Positions 44,436 to 53,982 of a stretch of DNA of 64,000 nt are shown here, in pieces. A program made the position numbers and the translations under genes. Source of the stretch: Mucilaginibacter kameinonensis (GTDB lineage: Bacteria; Bacteroidota; Bacteroidia; Sphingobacteriales; Sphingobacteriaceae); the NCBI RefSeq assembly GCF_003675385.1, contig NZ_RCWZ01000005.1, positions 124,001 to 188,000 of the forward strand. The letters are read 5' to 3'. Every line of letters begins with the position of its first letter. Positions within the stretch are counted from its first letter, which is position 1. Below the pieces are notes generated by a model that saw nothing but the letters and a program-made list of their open reading frames with translations, made no database searches and had not been told where the DNA came from.

Positions 44436-46121
44436 ATGTATTACTTTATCTTTTCTGCAATAGTTGTTTTTATCATAATCGGTTTGCTTTTTATCAAGTC
44501 ATATTATAATAAATTACGACTGGCAAAAAAGAGGTTAGCGAAAGTTCAGGGTAAGTGGGGAAAGCCTGTGAATGCCCGCCGTAACTTTGACCTGATCAGG
44601 ATCTATTCAGACGCCACTGTTAGTAAGGACAAGCTCTCAGTCCAAACAGCTAACGATTTGGACTTCAATAGTGTTTTTAATTATGTCGACCGCACAAACA
44701 GTAAACCAGGTAAACAATACTTCTATAATTTGCTGCATCATCCAACAACCGATATTGATGCCTTGCATGAACTTGATAACAGTGTCGAGGATCTCAATTT
44801 AGACATACCGGGCAGAGAAAAGCTGGAAGTTGAGTTGTCAAAACTTAGTAGTCCGGATGCTTACTTTATAGCCGATCTTTTTCTGAAAGAACATAAGCCT
44901 GTATTTGCCCCGGTGATGAATTTTTACATCAGGGTGTCTCCCTTCCTGATCATCGCTGCTTTAATATCACTGGCAGTAATCCCCAATATTTTCAGCTTTA
45001 TCTTTTTAGTGTTGTTGTTTGCTTACAATATCGCCATCCACTTTACCAGTCAAAAAACAATTTCTGCATATACCAGATCATTGCCCCAAACGCTGATCAT
45101 GTATAAAGTTGCGGTGACGCTGGTAAAAAGCGGAAAGTTTGGCCAGGTTCCGGGGGTAAAACAATCGCTTACCAACTTAACCGGTTTAAAACGGGCGCTT
45201 AAATTTGTGAATATAGAAAGTAGCTTCGCTGGTGAGTCAAGTGATATTGGGTATGCAGCTTTTCAGCTATTTAAATTGCTTTTTATAATTGAGCCCAATA
45301 CTTACAATTCATCATTAAAACATATCAGTAAATACCACGACGATATTAAAGAAGTATATAAGTTTATTGGTTGGGCTGATACGCTGATAGCCATTCAATC
45401 AATACGAGATGGCTTGCCGGTATACGCTAAACCGGAGTTTACGGTTGCTGATGGTAAAATTGAAATTACGGAACTTTTTCATCCGCTGGTAGAAAACTGT
45501 GTGGCCAATTCCCTTTATACAACGGATGCAGATAGGGGAGCGTTGATCACCGGGTCAAATATGTCGGGTAAAACTACTTTTATTAAAGCGCTGGCATTAA
45601 ATACACTACTGTCACAAACGATATTTACCAGTTGTGCAAAGGTGTACAAAGCACCTGTACTAAAAATACAAACCAGTATTAAAACCGGCGATAATATCGA
45701 CGAGCAAAAAAGTTATTTCCAGGCGGAAGCTTCGGCAATTTTAAATATTATCGATAACAGTTCGCAAAAGGAAGAAATAAAAAGCCTGGTTATTATCGAT
45801 GAAATTTTCAGAGGTACCAATACCATTGAGCGTATAGCTGCCGCAAAATCGGTACTGTCATATATCACCGCTAAGCAGAATTTCGTGTTTGTATCTACCC
45901 ATGATCTTGAACTGGCCGAACTGCTCGACGAAGATTTTATAGTATATTCGTTCACCGACTCAAAAGATGGGCGTGTGCTTGTGTTTGACTATCTTCTGAA
46001 GCGTGGCCTGCTTAAAAGCACCAATGGTATCGCCATACTTAAGTCAATGGGATACCCTGAAACTGTTATTGATGAAGCCAATATCATAAGCGAGCGAATG
46101 ATGAATAAGTACCTGGTGTAA
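44436..46121 (+). CDS. Membrane-anchored MutS-family ATPase
   Basis: 561 residues, shorter than MutS. A transmembrane helix (2-24) and a hydrophobic pair around 168-205 precede the MutS ATPase domain: Walker A GSNMSGKT (373-380), Walker B VIIDEIFRGTN and the STHDLE switch. The mismatch-recognition domain I (Phe-x-Glu) is absent, as are most of domains II-III. It therefore is not a mismatch-repair MutS. Such transmembrane MutS-like proteins are known in Bacteroidota, but their role is not established. Confidence 0.9.
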   Translation: MYYFIFSAIVVFIIIGLLFIKSYYNKLRLAKKRLAKVQGKWGKPVNARRNFDLIRIYSDATVSKDKLSVQTANDLDFNSVFNYVDRTNSKPGKQYFYNLLHHPTTDIDALHELDNSVEDLNLDIPGREKLEVELSKLSSPDAYFIADLFLKEHKPVFAPVMNFYIRVSPFLIIAALISLAVIPNIFSFIFLVLLFAYNIAIHFTSQKTISAYTRSLPQTLIMYKVAVTLVKSGKFGQVPGVKQSLTNLTGLKRALKFVNIESSFAGESSDIGYAAFQLFKLLFIIEPNTYNSSLKHISKYHDDIKEVYKFIGWADTLIAIQSIRDGLPVYAKPEFTVADGKIEITELFHPLVENCVANSLYTTDADRGALITGSNMSGKTTFIKALALNTLLSQTIFTSCAKVYKAPVLKIQTSIKTGDNIDEQKSYFQAEASAILNIIDNSSQKEEIKSLVIIDEIFRGTNTIERIAAAKSVLSYITAKQNFVFVSTHDLELAELLDEDFIVYSFTDSKDGRVLVFDYLLKRGLLKSTNGIAILKSMGYPETVIDEANIISERMMNKYLV

Positions 46122-46157
46122 ATTTCATCGAGGCTTGTTTTCTAAATAGAAGACTGC

Positions 46158-46445
46158 TTATTCGTATAAACTCAGCCTGTTTTTTAGGTACCTCATATCC
46201 TGCTGTAATTTTTCAACCCGGTCAAGCAGGTGGGAGATAGCCTCGATGCCGGCTATATTGATATCCAGCTCATGCAGGGTTATCAATTTTTCCAGCTTTT
46301 GCAATTCGGTTTGAGGGATGAAGGTTGTTTCGTTAATGATAGTAACCTCAACCAATCCTGCTTCATGTAATGAAGTAATAAAAGTGTATTCAACATTATG
46401 ATATACACAAAAATCGTTTGCTGCTATTAATTCTGCTGTTTTCAT
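46158..46445 (-). CDS. cbpM: CbpM-like chaperone modulator
   Basis: 95 residues, MerR-like fold, with a coiled-coil end (HLLDRVEKLQQDMRYLKNRL). CbpM binds the DnaJ-like CbpA and inhibits its co-chaperone and DNA-binding actions. It directly follows cbpA (12-base gap), which is the standard arrangement. Confidence 0.9.
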   Translation of the reverse strand: MKTAELIAANDFCVYHNVEYTFITSLHEAGLVEVTIINETTFIPQTELQKLEKLITLHELDINIAGIEAISHLLDRVEKLQQDMRYLKNRLSLYE

Positions 46446-46457
46446 AATGCTCTTAAT

Positions 46458-47387
46458 TTAGGCTGAAGATTTAGCTAATTCTTCAAATAATTGTTTTTGC
46501 TTTTCGGTAAGATTGGTTGGGGTTTGGATATCATAAGTAAGGTAAAGATCGCCAAACTCGTTATCCTTTTTATATATGGGCATACCTTTGCCCTTCAATT
46601 TTACCCTGGTGCCGTTTTGCGTTTCAGGCTTTACTTTAATTTTTACCTTACCCGTCAAAGTTTCTGCGGTTACTTCTCCTCCTAATACAGCGGTGTACAG
46701 GTCAAGCTTTTGTACAGTGTATAAATTATTGCCATCGCGTTTAAAATCCGGATCGGGAGCAACATTAAACTGAATATAAAGATCGCCCGCAGGCCCGCCG
46801 TTTACGCCAGGGGAGCCATGGCCGGCTATTTTGATCGTTTGCCCGTTTTCTACTCCGGCAGGTATGGTTATGCGGATATTTTTGCCATTAACAGTAAGCG
46901 TTTGTTTGTGCGTTTCAATAACATCACGAAGATCTAAGTTTAAAGAAGCGTTATAATCCTGTCCGCGGTATTTTGCCTGTCTGCTGCCGCCACGCGATCC
47001 GCCTGCACCGCCAAACATCGATTGAAAGAAGTCCGAAAAATCCTCGCTTCCAAATCCTTCAGCACTTCCAAAACCTTCCGCTCCGCCGAAACCACTATAA
47101 CCACTATAACCACCGCCCTGCGCACCGGCTTGCTGACGGGCCTGTTGTTCATAGGCTTCGCCATGCTGCCAGTTCTCGCCATATTTATCGTATTTCTTTC
47201 GCTTTTCCGGGTCGCTTAATACTTCGTTGGCCTCGTTTAACTGCTGGAATTTTTTGTTGGCCTCTTCATCATTCGGATTTAGATCGGGGTGATACTTGCG
47301 GGCCAGTTTACGGTAAGCATTTTTTATATCTTTTTCAGACGCGTTTTTATCAAGCTCTAATACTTTGTAATAATCTATAAAAGCCAT
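46458..47387 (-). CDS. cbpA: DnaJ-type co-chaperone CbpA
   Basis: 309 residues. J domain (1-68) with HPD at 33-35, a Gly/Ser-rich linker (about 80-135) and the C-terminal substrate-binding/dimerisation domain (about 145-305); no Cys-rich zinc domain, which separates it from DnaJ. It stimulates DnaK. Its inhibitor cbpM lies next on the same strand. Confidence 0.95.
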   Translation of the reverse strand: MAFIDYYKVLELDKNASEKDIKNAYRKLARKYHPDLNPNDEEANKKFQQLNEANEVLSDPEKRKKYDKYGENWQHGEAYEQQARQQAGAQGGGYSGYSGFGGAEGFGSAEGFGSEDFSDFFQSMFGGAGGSRGGSRQAKYRGQDYNASLNLDLRDVIETHKQTLTVNGKNIRITIPAGVENGQTIKIAGHGSPGVNGGPAGDLYIQFNVAPDPDFKRDGNNLYTVQKLDLYTAVLGGEVTAETLTGKVKIKVKPETQNGTRVKLKGKGMPIYKKDNEFGDLYLTYDIQTPTNLTEKQKQLFEELAKSSA

Positions 47388-47678
47388 AGCGGAGTATAAT
47401 ATAAACAGATGTGTTATTAACTACTAAATATACAGCTTGGTTTTAAAACCATGGCTTTTTTAATGTCATTTGATGATTATGTAGCCGGTGTTTACGAATA
47501 AATTAAGGATAATTAATTTCCACCAGTGTGCATCGCTTAATTAATACTTAAAGTACAGTATTGGATTATAAGAAATCTACCTGAAAATGGGTAGGTTTTA
47601 TTTATATGCTTAATTTTTTTTGCATCTTTACTCAGCATCCGCCTTTTAATTTATTAGCTGATATAACGTATATAACTG

Positions 47679-48860
47679 ATGTTACAAGCGCGGTTGCCCG
47701 AAAATGAGGAGGCCAGGTTGCAGGACCTGTACCGTACCGGATTACTTGATTCGCCACAGGAAGATGAGTTTAATGACATTGTTAAATTCGCATCCGTCCT
47801 GTGTGATATGCCAATTTCCCTTATAAGTCTTGTTGACTCCGACCGGCAGTGGTTTAAAGCCCGCATTGGTTTGGAAGCGCCGCAAACAGATCGGGAGATC
47901 TCCTTTTGCAGTCACGCCATATTACAGGATCAGCTTTTTGAAATTCCAGATACTTTACAGGATAACAGATTTTTTGACAACCCCTTGGTTACAGATTTTC
48001 CGGCTATAAGGTACTACGCAGGAATGCCACTGGTAACCGTAAGCGGCAACAGGTTGGGGACGCTTTGTGTAATTGACAATGAGCCACGTGTATTGACTGA
48101 CGTTCAGAAATTTGGCCTTAAAGTGCTGGCGGATAATGTTATCAAAATAGCAGAGCTTCGGATCAAGAATAAGCGGTTACATTATTTGTCGGAAACTCAA
48201 AAAACTGTTATTTCCATTTTAGCACATGATGTGCGTAATCCCCTGGCTTCTATTAAATCTATAATCGGGTTTAAGCAGTCTGATATTATTGATACCGAAG
48301 ATGCGACTGAAATGATCGAGATGGTATCAGACCAGCTGGATAACACCATTGGTATGGTTGATAACGTGGTGCGCTGGGGGGAGCTGCAAATGAAGTTTGC
48401 TCGCTTTAATTATACTGACTTTAACCTTTATCAACTTGTAGAAAGCGTTTTTGCCTTGGAATCATTAAACGCTTATGCCAAGAATAATACATTGGTGAAT
48501 AATGTTTTTATAGATACATTGGTAAATTCAGATATGCAGGCTATTGAATTTGTTTTGCGGAACCTGGTAAGCAACGCTAATAAATATACTCAAGATGGTT
48601 CCATCACGGTGAACATGACCTACGTTGACAAGCACATGGTAATTGAGGTAACAGATACCGGTATTGGTATGAATGCCGAAAAAGTCGGAAAGCTTTTGAG
48701 CGCCGCGAAGGAAGATCATAATTCAACCCTTGGTACCAACAACGAGAAGGGTAATGGCTTAGGTTTATTACTGGTAAGGGAATTTATAGACAGGTTGAAT
48801 GGCACTGTAACGGTAAAAAGCGAATTGGGGATAGGTACAAGCTTTAAAATTATGATTTAA
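47679..48860 (+). CDS. GAF-domain histidine kinase
   Basis: 393 residues. A GAF domain (about 25-160; YYAGMPLVTVSGNRLGTLCVID) is followed by HisKA with H183 (LAHDVRNPLASIK) and HATPase_c (NLVSNANKYT, DTGIGMN, GNGLGLLL). No transmembrane segment, so it senses a soluble cytoplasmic ligand. No response regulator is adjacent. Confidence 0.94.
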   Translation: MLQARLPENEEARLQDLYRTGLLDSPQEDEFNDIVKFASVLCDMPISLISLVDSDRQWFKARIGLEAPQTDREISFCSHAILQDQLFEIPDTLQDNRFFDNPLVTDFPAIRYYAGMPLVTVSGNRLGTLCVIDNEPRVLTDVQKFGLKVLADNVIKIAELRIKNKRLHYLSETQKTVISILAHDVRNPLASIKSIIGFKQSDIIDTEDATEMIEMVSDQLDNTIGMVDNVVRWGELQMKFARFNYTDFNLYQLVESVFALESLNAYAKNNTLVNNVFIDTLVNSDMQAIEFVLRNLVSNANKYTQDGSITVNMTYVDKHMVIEVTDTGIGMNAEKVGKLLSAAKEDHNSTLGTNNEKGNGLGLLLVREFIDRLNGTVTVKSELGIGTSFKIMI

Positions 48861-48914
48861 ACTCTTTAATTTAAACTAGCAAGTACTACCTTTAGCGTCC
48901 TTAATTTTTATAAT

Positions 48915-49427
48915 ATGCCCGTTATTACCCAGGCTACCCTTGTTGATGTGCCCGAGCTAAATGTTTTGGTGAACAGTGCTTACCGCGGCGAAAGTTCGAA
49001 ACAGGGATGGACAACTGAAGCAGATTTGATTGGTGGCCTCCGCATTGATGAGGAAACGCTTAGCCAATATATGCAGGATGAAAAAATAATCATCCTGAAA
49101 CATACCGACGAAGACGGATACATAACTGGTACCGTATATCTTGAGGTAAGGCATCCCAAATTGTACGTTGGTATGTTTAGTGTGTCGCCTCTATTGCAAA
49201 ATAAAGGTGTAGGCCGTGCCCTGATTGAAGAAGCCGAGATTTACGCGCGGAAATATAATTGCGATACTTTAACCATGACCGTGATCAGCACCCGTTTTGA
49301 ACTGATAAGCTGGTATGAGCGCCGCGGCTATAAACCAACCGGCGAAATTCAGCCTTTTCATGCACATGGCCGCTTTGGTGACGCCAAACAGCATATTGAG
49401 CTGATTGTGATGGAGAAGCGTATTTGA
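48915..49427 (+). CDS. GNAT family N-acetyltransferase
   Basis: 170 residues. The acetyl-CoA binding motif is FSVSPLLQNKGVGRALIEEAE (Q/R-x-x-G-x-G/A). The substrate is unknown. It stands alone, ending where the inverted repeat 49432-49535 begins; the HAD gene converges from the other side. Confidence 0.9.
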   Translation: MPVITQATLVDVPELNVLVNSAYRGESSKQGWTTEADLIGGLRIDEETLSQYMQDEKIIILKHTDEDGYITGTVYLEVRHPKLYVGMFSVSPLLQNKGVGRALIEEAEIYARKYNCDTLTMTVISTRFELISWYERRGYKPTGEIQPFHAHGRFGDAKQHIELIVMEKRI

Positions 49428-49431
49428 GTAG

Positions 49432-49535
49432 GTCGGGAAGTCCGGAAGTCGGATGTCCGAAAGATGACAACGCCTCATAAATTGCTACATACGCAATATT
49501 AACTTCCGGACTTGCCGACGTTCGGACTTCCTGAC
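49432..49535. repeat. Inverted repeat that also encodes the C-terminus of the HAD gene
   Basis: Arms 49432-49462 and 49503-49535 are complementary with a few mismatches and one indel; the shared words are GGAAGTCCG, GTCGG and GTCCG. The loop is about 40 bases. The right arm lies inside the HAD coding sequence and specifies its last residues (SGSPNVGKSGS). Confidence 0.85.
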
Positions 49536-50221
49536 TCTAAAACAAATTCCAGCACCTCGCTAATCTTATCAGCCTGCCTGAAGTTTTCGTGGGTTAAAAC
49601 GGTTTCTACATGTTCATGCGCCCATGTGGTATGAAACGGCACGTGCACCGCATGCCCGCCTATATTGATCACGGGCATTACGTCAGATTTCAGGGAGTTG
49701 CCAATCATCATAAACTCTTCGGGATTAATATCAAGGTGCTTGATCAGCTTAATGTAGTCATCCTCTTTCTTGTCGCTCATGATCTCGATATGGTGAAAGT
49801 AGTGCGCCAGGCCCGATTTTTTGAGTTTGCGCTCCTGGTCAAGCAGATCGCCTTTGGTGGCAACAACCAGCCGATAATGGTCTTTTAAAGAAGATAGCAC
49901 GTGCTCAACATCATTTAGTATCTCTATCGGCTGATTAAGCATATCCTTACCATACTGCAAAATGGTTTCAACCACTTCAACACTGATTTTTTTTTCAGAG
50001 ATACTCAGCGCTGCTTCTATCATGCTGAGGATGTAGCCTTTTATCCCATAGCCGTAAAGCGACAGGTTATCCACCTCCACCTTAAATAGCTCCTTGGAAA
50101 TGGTATGCTGGGGCGAAAAGTTTTCGAGCAGGCTGCAAAATCTTTCCTCCGTAGCTTGAAAGTAAGGTTCATTTACCCAAAGGGTATCATCGGCATCAAA
50201 GGCAATTACTTTTAGGTTCAT
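49499..50221 (-). CDS. HAD family hydrolase
   Basis: 240 residues from the ATG at 50221, chosen because it places motif I (FDADDTL, D9 and D11) at the family's usual distance; a longer frame starts nine codons upstream. Motif II is VATKGD and the motif IV region MIGNSLKSD. It resembles the YjjG/phosphoglycolate-type phosphatases. The final 11-13 residues are encoded by an inverted repeat, giving a Ser/Gly-rich tail that is not part of the fold. Confidence 0.88.
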   Translation of the reverse strand: MNLKVIAFDADDTLWVNEPYFQATEERFCSLLENFSPQHTISKELFKVEVDNLSLYGYGIKGYILSMIEAALSISEKKISVEVVETILQYGKDMLNQPIEILNDVEHVLSSLKDHYRLVVATKGDLLDQERKLKKSGLAHYFHHIEIMSDKKEDDYIKLIKHLDINPEEFMMIGNSLKSDVMPVINIGGHAVHVPFHTTWAHEHVETVLTHENFRQADKISEVLEFVLESGSPNVGKSGS

Positions 50222-50426
50222 TTGAAGTATGTTATTTACCTGATGCAATTATAGCACATCATGTTCATTTTAACGGCATAAAGCCTGCATTAGCAGTAAT
50301 AAAAATTTAACATTTATTAACTATCGAATTGAATTTAAGCGATTTGAAAATAAAGTAAATTTGTATGCAACCTTATTCCAAAAGCTACGTCTCATAACTT
50401 AAATGGTCAAATTAATATTCGTTTAA

Positions 50427-50786
50427 ATGGAAGAGATACTGCCACCCTTAAAAGAATTTATAGTTGATTATTGCAACAGGTATAAGATTCGCAAGGTTGA
50501 CCCGCACAGCCTTAGTCTTGATACCAGTATCGACCTTGATCTGGATATTTTTGATATTGAAATAGATCTTTTCCTTGCCGATTTTACCGAACAGTTTAAT
50601 GTAGATCAATCTAAATTCAGCTGGTATAAATACGGCTATCCTAAAGGCTCAACCCGGGTAAAAGTTATTAAGCTGATGTTTGGCGACAAAACCACCTGGG
50701 CTAAACAATTGGCCCAATATTGTTATACGCCAAAGTTTAAGGTACGTAACCTGCAGGATGCCGTTAAAACGGGCAAGTTGGTTTAA
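50427..50786 (+). CDS. DUF1493 family protein
   Basis: 119 residues, acidic N-terminal half. The pattern LSLDTSIDLDLDIFDIEIDLFLADFTEQFNVD matches DUF1493, an acyl-carrier-like fold found in many bacteria. The Ser of a true carrier motif (DSL) is absent. The function is unknown. It converges with the pspC-like gene. Confidence 0.82.
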   Translation: MEEILPPLKEFIVDYCNRYKIRKVDPHSLSLDTSIDLDLDIFDIEIDLFLADFTEQFNVDQSKFSWYKYGYPKGSTRVKVIKLMFGDKTTWAKQLAQYCYTPKFKVRNLQDAVKTGKLV

Positions 50787-50800
50787 TAGGCTAAATGAGG

Positions 50801-51022
50801 TTATAAATCAGCCACTCCGGTATGTTTTCGCTTGATAAAATTCCTGATGTCAAGCACTATGCCTGCAAAAAAGTAAAATACCAGCGGGAAACCGACAGCC
50901 AAAAATGAAGAGTATATAAAGAAAAGCCTGATCTTGGATATCGAAATATTAAAGCGTTCGCCAAGATAGGTGCATACACCAAAAGAGTACCGTTCAAAAA
51001 AAGTAAGTATTCGCTGTAGCAT
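50801..51022 (-). CDS. Short PspC-domain-like membrane protein
   Basis: 73 residues. The segment GVCTYLGERFNISISKIRLFFIYSSFLAVGFP... is a PspC (phage shock protein C) domain with one or two membrane helices and short basic tail. PspC proteins sense or counter envelope stress in the inner membrane. It follows the DUF2851 gene with a gap of four bases, so they share an operon. Confidence 0.82.
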   Translation of the reverse strand: MLQRILTFFERYSFGVCTYLGERFNISISKIRLFFIYSSFLAVGFPLVFYFFAGIVLDIRNFIKRKHTGVADL

Positions 51023-51026
51023 GGTG

Positions 51027-52313
51027 TCAGGCCAGTTTTAGTATCTTATTACCAACGCTGCATTGCAGGCATTTCTTATAGTTGCAGTAACTATTTTTTA
51101 ACTCAAGTAATGCTTGTGATTCAAACGCAGTATCTATTTTCACTCCTAAGTTAACAAAATCAGTGATAATATTGTTTTTTTCGGCAGGTAAATTTTCTAA
51201 TAATTTAAGACTACGGCTAATATAATATTGCTGCTGGTGCTGTTTACCGTAACTGAACAGAAACAAAGCCACCGTGTTGAGCAATAAAATATCAACAGAG
51301 CCATCGCCCATATTTTTTGATGAAGGCTTGGATTGCACATCAAACCGATAGTGATCTTCCCAATAATCGTTTACTTTGATCTCGGTAAATAAACCGCGCA
51401 AAGCTTTAACTTCTTTAATTTCCAATATTTTGGAGAGCAGATGGTTCGATTTGACAATTAAGGCCGCAAATTGCGCCAGCCTGATGGTTGGAAAATTTTG
51501 AGGCCTCAAGCGCATAAATTTCCACAGATGGTTCTCTATCGGTTTAAGATGATATTTTTTGCGGAGATATTCATATTCCTTTTGAAGTTTCAAGGGATAT
51601 TCATCTTTAAATTCCCCTTCCAAAAAACCAGCCTGACCAAATATCAGCGCCTCTATTTGCATAGCATTGTTTTTGTTTTTGGCGAGGGTAAGCTGAGGGA
51701 GTGATTTTGCCATCAATTCAAACGGTAGCGCGTTAACTTTAAAGCCGAAGTTTGCAGCCATAAACTGGTAAAAAGTTTCTTCCCAGTCGCCCTTATTTAT
51801 TAATAAGGCATTAGCAACGTTAGCAGATCGTTTTTCCATTCGCTCAACCAATACACGGGTAAGCCAGTTTTGCATGGTGATGCCATCAACTGTAGCAATG
51901 CCGGCTTCGCAGGGTATGAAGGTTTGATTGCCGAAAACAAGTTTGTGGTATTTGTTATAAAGCTCCTCACTGATGCGACTTTGCAACTCAAGCGTTGGCA
52001 CTTTGCGCCCGTTTGGTAAAAACAGCGGCACATCGTTGCGATACACCACATGCAATATGACGTTTTCATAAGCTCCATCATTAGTATGACCGTGCTTTTG
52101 CCAGTCCGATGCGGAGAGGTGCACTTCAACGTTACCGGCCCAAACTGTTTCGCCAATACGAATTCTTGCATTATGAAAATCGGGCCCCGAATCGGAATTA
52201 TGCAATCCGGCAGAGAAAATCTCTAATTCCTCATCATCTGTAGTCTTTAGGTCATCGCGTTCAAAAAGCCTGAACTTCCAGATGTAATGCAAAAAATCCT
52301 CGGTGAACAGCAT
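51027..52313 (-). CDS. DUF2851 family protein
   Basis: 428 residues. The N-terminal part begins with the DUF2851 pattern (ediLhYiWkf; SAGLHNSDSGPDFHNARIRIG; WAGNVEVHLSASDWQKHGH), and the C-terminus has a CNYKKCLQC motif, a possible metal site. This family is widespread in Bacteroidota and of unknown function; the core resembles a nuclease-like fold. It is followed by the pspC-like gene. Confidence 0.88.
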   Translation of the reverse strand: MLFTEDFLHYIWKFRLFERDDLKTTDDEELEIFSAGLHNSDSGPDFHNARIRIGETVWAGNVEVHLSASDWQKHGHTNDGAYENVILHVVYRNDVPLFLPNGRKVPTLELQSRISEELYNKYHKLVFGNQTFIPCEAGIATVDGITMQNWLTRVLVERMEKRSANVANALLINKGDWEETFYQFMAANFGFKVNALPFELMAKSLPQLTLAKNKNNAMQIEALIFGQAGFLEGEFKDEYPLKLQKEYEYLRKKYHLKPIENHLWKFMRLRPQNFPTIRLAQFAALIVKSNHLLSKILEIKEVKALRGLFTEIKVNDYWEDHYRFDVQSKPSSKNMGDGSVDILLLNTVALFLFSYGKQHQQQYYISRSLKLLENLPAEKNNIITDFVNLGVKIDTAFESQALLELKNSYCNYKKCLQCSVGNKILKLA

Positions 52314-52449
52314 ACTGTTGTGAATGACAGGGTTAGATTATTATGATTTGCTTTTTAATCCAGGCTGAATATCATAGTTATTACACCGGTATTGCAGCTC
52401 TATTTTAAAATCCCTAATATTACGGAAACCAACAATATCTGCCAAACCT

Positions 52450-53754
52450 ATGAATGAAATAAAATCACCATTACCTCAAACAACTGGTGGGCGCATTAAA
52501 TCTATCATTGGAGGTTCGCTGGGTAATTTGGTTGAATGGTATGATTGGTATGCTTATACCGCTTTTTCCCTTTATTTTTCGGATGCCTTTTTCCCTTCAG
52601 ACAATCAAACGATACAGCTTTTAAACACAGCGGGCATCTTTGCCATCGGCTTTTTGATGCGGCCAATTGGTGGCTGGGTGATGGGAACATTTGCCGACAA
52701 GCGTGGGCGTAAAACAGCACTTACATTTTCTGTTTTGCTCATGAGTGTTGGCTCATTAATAATAGCTATTACGCCGGGTTACAAGTCAATTGGTGTTGCT
52801 GCACCCATATTATTGGTATTAGCCCGTATTATCCAGGGATTGAGCGTAGGAGGAGAGTACGGAACCAGCGCCACTTATTTGAGCGAAATGGCCACTAAAA
52901 AACATCGTGGTTTTTACTCAAGCTTTCAATACGTAACGCTTATTATGGGACAATTGCTCGCTTTAGGTGTGCTGGTTTTATTGCAGCGGGCGTTTTTATC
53001 TGAAAAACAATTGCACGACTGGGGTTGGCGCATTCCTTTTGGTATCGGTGCAATACTGGCAGTCACCACCATGTATTTAAGGCGGAGTTTACAGGAATCA
53101 TCCTCATTTGAAAAAGAGGGGACTAAACCGAATGCGCTGAACGGCACCATAAAAGCTTTAACACAACACCCTAAAGCTGTATTTACGGTAATTGGATTAA
53201 CAATTGGCGGTACACTGGCGTTTTATACTTTTACTACCTACATGCAGAAGTTTTTGGTTAATACCTCCGGCTTCAGCAAAAGCGACGCTACTTTGATCTC
53301 GACCTTAACCTTAGCGGTATTTATGGTGATACAACCCTTATTCGGTTTACTGTCAGATAAAATTGGTCGCAAGCCGTTGCTTATTGGCTTTGGAATTTTG
53401 GGGACACTTTGCACTATCCCTATTATGACAACGTTAAGCCATACCAAAGACGTATGGGGCGCTTTTATACTAATTCTTTGCGCGCTGATCATTGTAAGCG
53501 GATATACGTCCATCAATGCCGTTGTTAAAGCCGAACTATTCCCGGCTAATGTGCGTGCGCTGGGCGTAGGTTTTCCGTATGCTATAGCTGTATCGTTGTT
53601 TGGTGGCACTGCCGAATACATTGCCTTATGGTTCAAAAATGAGCATCATGCGCAATGGTTTTACTGGTATGTAACCATCTGTATCGCGTTGTCGTTGATT
53701 TTATACATCACCATGAATGATACGCATAAGCACTCGAAAATAGAGGATGAGTAA
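52450..53754 (+). CDS. MFS transporter, metabolite:H+ symporter (KgtP-like)
   Basis: 434 residues with about 12 transmembrane helices. The signature GGSLGNLVEWYDWYAYTAFSLYF and RPIGGWVMGTFADKRGRK-type loop are those of the MHS family, which imports 2-oxoglutarate, citrate and related carboxylates with protons. The substrate cannot be fixed but alpha-ketoglutarate permease is the nearest named member. It stands upstream of the M20 peptidase gene on the same strand with a 228-base gap. Confidence 0.92.
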   Translation: MNEIKSPLPQTTGGRIKSIIGGSLGNLVEWYDWYAYTAFSLYFSDAFFPSDNQTIQLLNTAGIFAIGFLMRPIGGWVMGTFADKRGRKTALTFSVLLMSVGSLIIAITPGYKSIGVAAPILLVLARIIQGLSVGGEYGTSATYLSEMATKKHRGFYSSFQYVTLIMGQLLALGVLVLLQRAFLSEKQLHDWGWRIPFGIGAILAVTTMYLRRSLQESSSFEKEGTKPNALNGTIKALTQHPKAVFTVIGLTIGGTLAFYTFTTYMQKFLVNTSGFSKSDATLISTLTLAVFMVIQPLFGLLSDKIGRKPLLIGFGILGTLCTIPIMTTLSHTKDVWGAFILILCALIIVSGYTSINAVVKAELFPANVRALGVGFPYAIAVSLFGGTAEYIALWFKNEHHAQWFYWYVTICIALSLILYITMNDTHKHSKIEDE

Positions 53755-53759
53755 TCTGA

Positions 53760-53917
53760 ATCAGAATTTACAGAATTTTAGAATTGACAAAATGAAAAAG
53801 GAGACAGGGGGTGAGTAAACTAAATATTACCCCATTGTTAATTAAATATTTATATACTGTTTAGGGTAGAATTCCTGATAATAATTCTGCTAATTCTTGA
53901 GTTCTGTAAATTCTGAT
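53760..53917. repeat. Inverted repeat flanking the gap between the transporter and the M20 gene
   Basis: ATCAGAATTTACAGAA (53760-53775) is perfectly complementary to TTCTGTAAATTCTGAT (53902-53917), 16 bases. The enclosed 126 bases are AT-rich and carry no gene. Confidence 0.88.
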
Positions 53918-53982
53918 CCTGACACTTGTTAATAAAAAGTATTAATTTTGCCCGTTCATCACGAGGGACAACCCTTAAATTT

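Noticed and set aside
44436..46121. Mismatch repair MutS
   Set aside because: Domain I with the Phe-x-Glu motif is missing and there are transmembrane segments, so a standard MutS call would mislead.
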